From CAZUZD01 sp964624465 (GTDB taxonomy: Bacteria; Planctomycetota; Planctomycetia; Isosphaerales; Isosphaeraceae), in the NCBI GenBank assembly GCA_964624465.1, contig CAZUZD010000321.1, forward strand, positions 1 to 6,793: 6,793 nt of DNA. The letters run 5' to 3'. A model generated the notes under the pieces. That model worked only from the letters and a program-made list of their open reading frames with translations. It did not search any database and was not told the origin of the DNA. This document shows, in pieces, positions 1 to 3,929 of the stretch. Numbering within the stretch: the first letter of the stretch is position 1; each line of letters starts with the position of its first letter. The translations under genes and the position numbers were made by a program.

Positions 1-1
1 G

Positions 2-364
2 AACTTCGACGACCAGAGCTGGGTCCACAACCTCAGCCGGTCGTGCCGGGGCTACTCGATCTACGAGATGGACGGCCGATTTGTCTCGGACGAGGGGCCG
101 GTGGACGAGCGGGTGCTGGTCTTCCGGTTCATCTTCCACAACCCCGGCGACTTCGACGCCGACCACCCGAAGCACGACTTCCTCGAGGCCTCGCTCGAGG
201 TGATCAACTACCTGGTCGCCCACCGCTTCGCCGAGGAACTCGGCGTCGAGGAGGAGATCTGGTTCGTGGAATATGGCCGCCCGCAGCTGGCGATCTGGCG
301 CCGGCGCGATGCCGTCGACGAGCGGCCCGGGACCCCGGAATTGCCAGCGGAGCACACGTCATGA
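2..364 (+). CDS. Unrecognised protein, C-terminal 120 residues (5' end outside window)
   Basis: An open frame runs from the window edge to a TGA at 362-364, so the true start lies upstream. I do not recognise the family. The visible 120 residues read as a soluble, acidic protein with no membrane segment or signal: a strand-like stretch (VLVFRFIFHNPGDF), then DADHPKHDFLEASLEVINYLVAHRF, which looks like an amphipathic helix, then an acidic stretch (ELGVEEEIW) and a C-terminal tail rich in Arg and Pro. An internal ATG at 68 would give a 98-residue protein, but coding character continues upstream of it (SWVHNLSRSCRGYSIYE), so a longer gene is more likely. The stop codon overlaps the ATG of the DinB-family gene (ATGA), so the two are probably translationally coupled and co-transcribed. 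Its function is unknown. Confidence 0.75.
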   Translation, partial: NFDDQSWVHNLSRSCRGYSIYEMDGRFVSDEGPVDERVLVFRFIFHNPGDFDADHPKHDFLEASLEVINYLVAHRFAEELGVEEEIWFVEYGRPQLAIWRRRDAVDERPGTPELPAEHTS

Positions 365-882
365 GTCCGTCAGGCCAGGGCGCGGTGGAATCGATCGCGG
401 CCCTCATCGACCGTTACGCCATGGGCTCCGAGCTCCTGGTCTACGCGACCCAGCAGCTCACGACCGAGCAGGAGCGGGCCCGGCCCGGTCCGGGCTCGTG
501 GAGCATCGCCGAGCTGGTCGGCCACCTGCTCGACAGCGACCTGGTGTACGCCGACCGCATCAAGCGCGTGATTGCCGAGGAGAACCCGACCCTCCAGGCC
601 TTCGATGAGAACGCCTGGATCGAGCGGCTCGGCGGGGCGGAGACCCCGGTCGAGGAGGCGGTGAACCTGTTCATGGCCAACCGCCGCTACCTGACCCGGA
701 TTCTCCGACGCCTGCCCGAGTCGGACTTCGCCCGCACCGGCACCCACACCGCGAACGGCCGCATGTCGCTGGCCGCCCTCGTGACGACCATCACCGGCCA
801 CGTCGACCACCACCTCAAGTTCCTCTACGGCAAGCGGGGACACCTGGGCGCCTCACTCTACCCCCGCTTCACCCGCGACTGA
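361..882 (+). CDS. DinB-family (DinB/YfiT-like four-helix) putative metalloenzyme
   Basis: This 173-residue protein has the size and helical pattern of the DinB/YfiT superfamily, whose members are metal-dependent four-helix bundles; some are thiol transferases and most have no known substrate. The likely metal ligands are His55 in the first conserved helix (ELVGHLLDSDLVYADR), preceded by the typical GSWSIAELVGH segment, and the C-terminal cluster GHVDHH, where His147 and His151 have the HxxxH spacing usual in the family (His150 lies between them). No signal peptide or membrane helix is seen. ATG 361 was chosen because it overlaps the upstream stop (ATGA) and has GGAG at 349-352, eight bases upstream. 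An in-frame extension back to position 43 would only shadow the upstream gene in another frame. Family assignment is good; the substrate cannot be inferred. The stop codon lies in a hairpin loop (872-893). Confidence 0.88.
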   Translation: MSPSGQGAVESIAALIDRYAMGSELLVYATQQLTTEQERARPGPGSWSIAELVGHLLDSDLVYADRIKRVIAEENPTLQAFDENAWIERLGGAETPVEEAVNLFMANRRYLTRILRRLPESDFARTGTHTANGRMSLAALVTTITGHVDHHLKFLYGKRGHLGASLYPRFTRD

Positions 883-893
883 GCGGTCGCGGG
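872..893 (+). terminator. Perfect 8-bp hairpin with the DinB-family stop codon in its loop
   Basis: CCCGCGAC at 872-879 pairs perfectly with GTCGCGGG at 886-893 around the 6-base loop TGAGCG, whose first three bases are the stop codon. No T-tract follows, so this is not a canonical intrinsic terminator. It may instead be a terminator of a GC-rich organism, an mRNA 3'-end stabiliser, or a feature that slows ribosomes at termination. The pairing is directly visible; the role is inferred. Confidence 0.5.
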
Positions 894-943
894 CCTGGCC
901 CTGCCGGGATCGAGGGTTTGGATCACGCGTGAGGACCGAGATC

Positions 944-1300
944 GTGGGACGCCTGTTCGCCGGGACCGCCTGGGATCGCCCCCCGCGCTGCGAGCGCTGT
1001 GAGCAGCTCGAGAGCGAGTGTTCGTGCCCGCCTGCCCCGCCCGAGCCCCCGAAGCGGATCCCGCCCGGCGAACAGACGGCCCGGCTGCGGCTGGAGAAGC
1101 GGCCCAAGGGGAAGCTGGCCACGGTCATCGCCAACCTTGACCCCCAGGGCAACGACCTCGACGCCCTGGCCCGCCAGCTCAAGGACCGCTGCGGCACCGG
1201 GGGCACGGTGAAGGACGGTACCGTCGAGCTCCAGGGCGACCACCTGAAGGCCGCCGAGGCCGCGTTGACGGCGCTCGGATACAGAACCCGCCGGGGCTGA
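944..1300 (+). CDS. SUI1/eIF1-family translation protein (YciH-like) with N-terminal cysteine knuckle
   Basis: The C-terminal part, from about RLRLEKRPKGKLATVI to the end, is a SUI1 domain. It carries the family signature CGTGGTVKDGTVELQGDH, equivalent to the conserved loop and QGD element of eIF1, archaeal aIF1 and E. coli YciH. Eukaryotic eIF1 controls start-codon fidelity; bacterial members bind the small ribosomal subunit, but their role is poorly defined. Before the domain there is a four-cysteine cluster, CERC-x6-CSC, and a Pro-rich linker; YciH lacks this cluster, which could bind zinc. The start is ambiguous. GTG 944 (read as MGRLFAGT) has GAGG at 931-934, nine bases upstream, and is preferred. 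GTG 929 would add five residues and has GAGGG at 912-916 with a longer 12-base spacing. The stop codon sits in the loop of a strong hairpin (1290-1311). The membrane-protein gene starts 33 bases downstream on the same strand. Confidence 0.9.
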   Translation: MGRLFAGTAWDRPPRCERCEQLESECSCPPAPPEPPKRIPPGEQTARLRLEKRPKGKLATVIANLDPQGNDLDALARQLKDRCGTGGTVKDGTVELQGDHLKAAEAALTALGYRTRRG

Positions 1301-1311
1301 TCGGCCCCGGC
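1290..1311 (+). terminator. Perfect 8-bp hairpin with the SUI1 stop codon in its loop
   Basis: GCCGGGGC at 1290-1297 pairs with GCCCCGGC at 1304-1311 around the loop TGATCG, which begins with the stop codon. The geometry matches the hairpin at the end of the DinB-family gene (8-bp stem, 6-base loop of form TGAnCG). No T-tract follows, and the next gene starts 22 bases downstream, so it could lower read-through or mark an mRNA end rather than terminate fully. Confidence 0.5.
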
Positions 1312-1333
1312 TCCCGCCCCCGAGGACCCGGCG

Positions 1334-1687
1334 ATGACGCCCGACCGCTCGCTCGACCTGGCCCGCCGCGGGGCCGTGCTCCTGGGAATCATCATCCTGG
1401 CCTGGCAGGCCGGCCACGTCGTGCGCGGCAAGCCGCTGCACCCGTTCCTGATCCCCGACCTGGTGGCCGCCGCCGCCCTGATCGCCGGCGGGCTCGACCC
1501 GCACCGCCGCCGCTCGGCCGCGACGCTGCTGGCCGCCTTCGCGGGCACCGCCGGCGTCTTCCTGGCGGCCGTCTCGCTGGCCGTCATCTCCGGCGACTTC
1601 GGCGCCGGCCCGACCGCCGCCGCCATCGGCCTGGTCCCCTGCCTGGTCGCCGTGGGCCTGATCGCCCGCAACCTCGTGTGGGTCTGA
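1334..1687 (+). CDS. Small integral membrane protein, about four helices, function unknown
   Basis: I do not recognise this 117-residue protein. It is strongly hydrophobic, with about four predicted membrane helices at residues 12-28 (GAVLLGIIILAWQAGHV), 37-53, 62-84 and 91-115, separated by short Arg-rich loops such as DPHRRRSA at about 55-62. There is no cleavable signal or conserved catalytic motif. By the positive-inside rule the DPHRRRSA loop would be cytoplasmic, but I cannot fix the full topology. ATG 1334 has GAGG at 1322-1325, eight bases upstream. It follows the SUI1 gene by 33 bases and may share its transcript. It converges on the minus-strand HAL3-type gene, leaving 12 bases between the two stop codons. 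Its membrane nature is clear; its function is not. Confidence 0.75.
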   Translation: MTPDRSLDLARRGAVLLGIIILAWQAGHVVRGKPLHPFLIPDLVAAAALIAGGLDPHRRRSAATLLAAFAGTAGVFLAAVSLAVISGDFGAGPTAAAIGLVPCLVAVGLIARNLVWV

Positions 1688-1696
1688 TCCGACAAG

Positions 1697-1715
1697 GGTT
1701 CAGCGCTCGGGAACC
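1697..1715. terminator. Weak inverted repeat at convergent gene ends
   Basis: GGTTC at 1697-1701 pairs with GAACC at 1711-1715 around a 9-base loop. It covers the stop codon of the minus-strand HAL3-type gene and lies just past the stop of the plus-strand membrane-protein gene, so it could act on both. With only five base pairs and no T-tract, the evidence is weak. Confidence 0.2.
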
Positions 1716-2341
1716 GCCTCGGGCACCTCGGACCAGCGGCGCACGGCCTCGGCGATGGCGACCACCTCGGCCATGGCCCCCACGCCCACGTCGCCGCAGG
1801 CGAGCCGCTTGCTCTGCGGCGGCACCAGCACCAGCCGGGGCGCGTGCCGGGCGAAGAACTCGGGCGCCTCGGACAGCGACCAGTCCGACGGCGCCCGGCC
1901 ATCGCCGCGGTCGTCGAGGAGCTGGCGCAGGTGGCGCCGGGTCACCGGGCTGTCCCACATGAGCGTGTTCATGGCCGGCGCCAGGATGACCGGCCGCTCG
2001 AAGTCCCAGGCCCGGAACAGGCACGTCAGCAGGTTGTCGGCCAGTCCCAGGGAAAATTTGGCCAGCGTGTTGGCGTCCAGGGGGGCGACGACCAGCACGT
2101 CGGCCCACTTGCGCAGCTCGATGTGGAGCACCGGATCGTCACGCCGGTAGCGATCGCCCGGCCACTCGTCGGCGTCGCGGTGCCGACGCAGGTCGCCCAG
2201 CTCGGCCGGGTCGAAGAAGTAGCCGGCCGCCTCGGTGGCGACGATCTGCACCTCGTGGCCGGCGCCTGCCAGGGTGTGGGCCAGGGCCGGCGTGCGGATG
2301 GCGGCGACCGAGCCGGTGACGCCCAGGATCACGCGTGACAT
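1700..2341 (-). CDS. HAL3-type flavoprotein, probable phosphopantothenoylcysteine decarboxylase
   Basis: This 213-residue protein belongs to the homo-oligomeric flavin-containing Cys decarboxylase (HFCD) family, which oxidatively decarboxylates 4'-phosphopantothenoylcysteine in coenzyme A synthesis using FMN. Motifs in order are the flavin-binding start SRVILGVTGSVAA (2-14); LHIELRKWADVLVVAPLDANTL (72-93), with the likely catalytic His73; LADNLLTCLFRAWD (100-113); the substrate-binding APAMNTLMW (121-129), with Asn125; and KRLACGDVGVGAMAE (178-192), with the likely catalytic Cys182. These resemble plant and animal HAL3/PPCDC, as recalled from memory, more closely than bacterial CoaBC. No CoaB synthetase domain is attached. 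Residues 143-165 look like an insertion relative to plant HAL3. ATG 2341 was chosen because the flavin motif follows at once; a TTG at 2353 would add four residues and overlap the upstream stop as TTGA. Other HFCD enzymes (peptide or aromatic-acid decarboxylases) are less likely given the PAMN and ACGD motifs. Confidence 0.88.
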   Translation of the reverse strand: MSRVILGVTGSVAAIRTPALAHTLAGAGHEVQIVATEAAGYFFDPAELGDLRRHRDADEWPGDRYRRDDPVLHIELRKWADVLVVAPLDANTLAKFSLGLADNLLTCLFRAWDFERPVILAPAMNTLMWDSPVTRRHLRQLLDDRGDGRAPSDWSLSEAPEFFARHAPRLVLVPPQSKRLACGDVGVGAMAEVVAIAEAVRRWSEVPEAVPER

Positions 2342-2349
2342 GCGGCGGC

Positions 2350-2589
2350 TCAACGGGTGTCGACGGTCAGCGGCTCGATCGAGTCATTGATCGCGCCGAC
2401 CAGACGATTCCAGAGCCCCTGCTGGAGCTGCTGGAACTCGCGACCGGTGAGGAACAGCCGCTCGTGGGCGCGGGTCGTCACCATCGAGACGATCGCCTGG
2501 AGGTCGGCATGCAGCAAGCCCTCGAGCTCCTGCAGGCTGGCGGGCAAGTCCAGGGCGGCGAACGGCGTCTCAGGCTCACACCGGGCCAT
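2350..2589 (-). CDS. Conserved-looking 79-residue protein, function unknown
   Basis: This short gene has a near-ideal ribosome binding site and a plausible promoter, which is why I accept it despite its size. The 79 residues are mostly amphipathic helix: LDLPASLQELEGLLHADLQAIV, then VTTRAHERLFLTGREFQQLQQGLWNRLVGAINDSI. There is no signal peptide, membrane helix or metal motif. It looks like a small helical, possibly protein-binding factor, but I do not recognise the family. It ends eight bases before the ATG of the HAL3-type decarboxylase (or overlaps its alternative TTG), so the two are almost certainly one operon. A role linked to that flavoprotein is possible but only inferred. A longer minus-strand frame joining it to upstream sequence, up to position 3627, crosses the nuclease gene out of frame and is not real. 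Confidence 0.75.
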   Translation of the reverse strand: MARCEPETPFAALDLPASLQELEGLLHADLQAIVSMVTTRAHERLFLTGREFQQLQQGLWNRLVGAINDSIEPLTVDTR

Positions 2590-2596
2590 TGGGAAC

Positions 2597-2603
2597 CCTC
2601 CTT
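2597..2603 (-). promoter_or_regulatory. Strong ribosome binding site AAGGAGG for the 79-residue protein
   Basis: On the minus strand AAGGAGG lies seven bases before ATG 2589. It is the best Shine-Dalgarno match in the window and fixes the start of this short gene, where several other genes here have only weak sites. Confidence 0.8.
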
Positions 2604-2653
2604 GGCTGGAGTCGAGACGTGGGGTTGGGCCGGCCTCCAAGCCAGCCAGGGCC

Positions 2654-2682
2654 ACCGTAACGGCGTCCCAGACTCCAGTCAA
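2654..2682 (-). promoter_or_regulatory. Candidate sigma-70 promoter for the 79-residue protein / HAL3-type operon
   Basis: On the minus strand, TTGACT (2682-2677; five of six consensus bases) is followed after 17 bases by TACGGT (2659-2654; three of six). Transcription would start near 2647, giving a leader of about 58 bases. The -35 and the spacing are good; the -10 is poor. One arm of an 8-bp inverted repeat overlaps the -35 and spacer. Confidence 0.45.
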
Positions 2683-2749
2683 GTGACCAACCGTGATGGA
2701 CGTGGATCTGGATCGGATGGGCGACTCGCACGCCGGTCTTCCACCGCAA

Positions 2750-2775
2750 CTGCCGCGCCGCCGCAGGCGCCGCAG
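2750..2775 (-). terminator. Candidate GC-rich terminator hairpin of the Mrr-like gene
   Basis: On the minus strand CTGCGGCGCC (2775-2766) pairs with GGCGCGGCAG (2759-2750) at nine of ten positions, with one G-G mismatch and a 6-base loop. It begins about 18 bases past the nuclease stop codon. There is no T-tract. It would separate the nuclease from the downstream two-gene operon, which has its own promoter candidate. Confidence 0.45.
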
Positions 2776-2792
2776 CGCGCCCGCCGACGGCG

Positions 2793-3632
2793 TCAGAACC
2801 AGGCCGACTCGGGTTCGCGACGCGCCCCGGGGCCCATGGCCTGCTGCACCAGCTCGACGAGCCTCGGGCCGTCGATCAGCTCGATCGGGTGGTCGGCGGC
2901 AAACTTCTCGGCCGCCAGCGAGTAGGTCCGGGTCGTCACGAAGTACCCCTTGTGACTCTGGGTGTGGTGCACCGAACCGAGGAACCGCTGGAGCTCGGGC
3001 GAGCCGACCACGCCGCGGCTGTGGTACTTGCACTGCACGATCGCGCGCAACCCTGCCTTCTTCATGCGCAGGTCGATCCCCTCGTCGCCCGACCCTCCCA
3101 CGCGCTCGACCTCGTACCCCAGCGCCTCGAAGACCTCGGCGACGAACTCCTCGAACCCCTCGGGCGTGAGCGTGCCGAGCTGGCCCAGCTTGAGGTCGGC
3201 CCGGCGGGCCTGGTCGCGGAGCCGCTCCGAACGCTCGCGGTCGGCGATCAGCCGCTCCCGCTGCGCCTCCAGGCGGTCCTGGGCTCGGTCGAGGTCGACG
3301 TCTTCGGGCTGACGGGCGAGGTAGCGCTCGATCTTGAAGACGGTGTTCTCGATGGTGTTGTCGATCCGACCGCGCTCGGCGCGGGTGAGCTGGTTCTGGA
3401 ACCGCCGGAAGACGGCGTACTCCAGGTGCTCGAACGCGCCGTCCAGCTCGGCGGGGCTGATGATCGCCGGGGCCTCCTCGCGATACGGGGCGCTGGTGAA
3501 GAGGCTCGCCTGACGTGCGGGTCCGCCGGCGGTCGGGGTCGCCGCGGGGAAGTCGCTGGCCGACTCGGCGAGCCGGGCTCGCAGCCATTCGATCACTTGT
3601 GCCACACACGCGGGCGGGCCTGGGCATTCCAT
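2793..3632 (-). CDS. Mrr-like restriction endonuclease-fold protein with N-terminal coiled coil
   Basis: This 279-residue protein has a C-terminal Mrr-type nuclease domain (about 153-265): TPEGFEEFVAEVFEALGYEVE, then GSGDEGID (180-187) and IVQCKYHSR (198-206). This is the D...QxK arrangement of the PD-(D/E)xK fold, with Asp183 and/or Asp187, Gln200 and Lys202 as likely catalytic residues and Glu162 as a possible accessory residue. Such enzymes cut DNA, and some family members cut modified DNA (type IV restriction). Residues 65-110 are helical, and about 112-145 (RAQDRLEAQRERLIADRERS) forms a charged probable coiled coil, perhaps for dimerisation. No DNA-recognition, helicase or membrane domain is visible, and no methylase is adjacent. 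ATG 3632 was chosen because coding character begins there. It has no clear Shine-Dalgarno site and a strong inverted repeat 17 bases upstream. The open frame continuing to 4538 is the antisense shadow of ispD. A DNA-repair role is an alternative to defence. Confidence 0.87.
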   Translation of the reverse strand: MECPGPPACVAQVIEWLRARLAESASDFPAATPTAGGPARQASLFTSAPYREEAPAIISPAELDGAFEHLEYAVFRRFQNQLTRAERGRIDNTIENTVFKIERYLARQPEDVDLDRAQDRLEAQRERLIADRERSERLRDQARRADLKLGQLGTLTPEGFEEFVAEVFEALGYEVERVGGSGDEGIDLRMKKAGLRAIVQCKYHSRGVVGSPELQRFLGSVHHTQSHKGYFVTTRTYSLAAEKFAADHPIELIDGPRLVELVQQAMGPGARREPESAWF

Positions 3633-3648
3633 GCGAGGAGCATCCGTT

Positions 3649-3693
3649 CCGCGGTCGAGGGACGAAGGGTGGCGGGCCCGCACCCGACCGCGG
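3649..3693. repeat. Inverted repeat with nested dyad in the Mrr-like gene leader
   Basis: CCGCGGTCG at 3649-3657 is the exact reverse complement of CGACCGCGG at 3685-3693. Between the arms, GGGTG (3667-3671) and CACCC (3681-3685) flank the palindrome CGGGCCCG (3673-3680), so 3667-3685 would be an 18-bp palindrome but for one extra G at 3672. The element ends 16 bases before the nuclease ATG, so it could be an operator or a leader RNA fold. The symmetry is seen directly; its function is inferred. Confidence 0.6.
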
Positions 3694-3694
3694 C

Positions 3695-3716
3695 CGACGA
3701 GTCTCCCGAGACGTCG
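3695..3716. repeat. Operator-like dyad between Mrr-like gene and ispD
   Basis: GTCTC (3701-3705) and GAGAC (3708-3712) are inverted arms around CC. Outside them CGAC (3695-3698) and GTCG (3713-3716) extend the symmetry, offset by GA at 3699-3700. The 2-base centre is too small for an RNA hairpin loop, so a dimeric DNA-binding protein site is the more natural reading. Confidence 0.35.
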
Positions 3717-3729
3717 CCGGAGCCTGCGA

Positions 3730-3760
3730 ACCCCGACCCCTGTTCTACGCAGACCGGGGT
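3730..3760. repeat. 6-bp inverted repeat with flanking TGCGAA copies
   Basis: ACCCCG (3730-3735) and CGGGGT (3755-3760) are exact inverted arms, and TGCGAA occurs at both 3725-3730 and 3760-3765. It sits midway between the divergent genes. The arms are short and I assign no role. Confidence 0.3.
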
Positions 3761-3853
3761 GCGAAAGCGAACCGATTCTCGCCGATTTCGCGGATCGCGC
3801 CGGTTCCGGAGTGCGGGCTGCGGGCACGGCCCGTGGGCGTGGTCTGAGGCGCG

Positions 3854-3883
3854 TTGACGTCGGCGGCCTCGAGGCCCCACAAT
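3854..3883 (+). promoter_or_regulatory. Candidate ispD promoter with a 12-bp palindrome in its spacer
   Basis: TTGACG (3854-3859; five of six consensus bases) is followed after 18 bases by CACAAT (3878-3883; four of six). Transcription would start near 3890, about 40 bases before the ispD ATG. The perfect palindrome GGCCTCGAGGCC (3865-3876) fills most of the spacer, which is an operator-like position. Both elements are visible; regulation through them is inferred. Confidence 0.5.
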
Positions 3884-3892
3884 CGGGCGTCT

Positions 3893-3909
3893 GCCCGGGG
3901 GAACCGGGC
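3893..3909 (+). promoter_or_regulatory. Hairpin in the ispD leader just before its ribosome binding site
   Basis: GCCCGG (3893-3898) pairs with CCGGGC (3904-3909) around the loop GGGAA. The ribosome binding site GGAG (3917-3920) starts seven bases later and lies nine bases before ATG 3930. If transcription starts near 3890, this hairpin would be the first structure at the mRNA 5' end, where it could stabilise the transcript. Confidence 0.35.
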
Positions 3910-3929
3910 GCGATCCGGAGTGTCGACGC

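Noticed and set aside
43..360. Extended start of the DinB-family gene at position 43
   Set aside because: The added residues are Arg/Gly/Pro-rich shadow sequence of the upstream gene in another frame; the family fold begins after ATG 361.
853..1902. 349-residue minus-strand frame across the SUI1 and membrane-protein genes
   Set aside because: It is Arg/Ser/Pro-rich shadow sequence overlapping two plus-strand genes with ribosome binding sites and clear protein character, and it also runs out of frame through the HAL3-type gene.
2590..3627. A 425-residue minus-strand protein joining nuclease-region sequence to the 79-residue protein
   Set aside because: Upstream of 2589 this frame is a frame-shifted reading of the nuclease gene, and a strong ribosome binding site and ATG mark the true start at 2589.
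2889..3857. 322-residue plus-strand frame opposite the Mrr-like gene
   Set aside because: It is antisense to the nuclease catalytic domain, repetitive in Leu/Glu/Gly/Val, with no domain signature.
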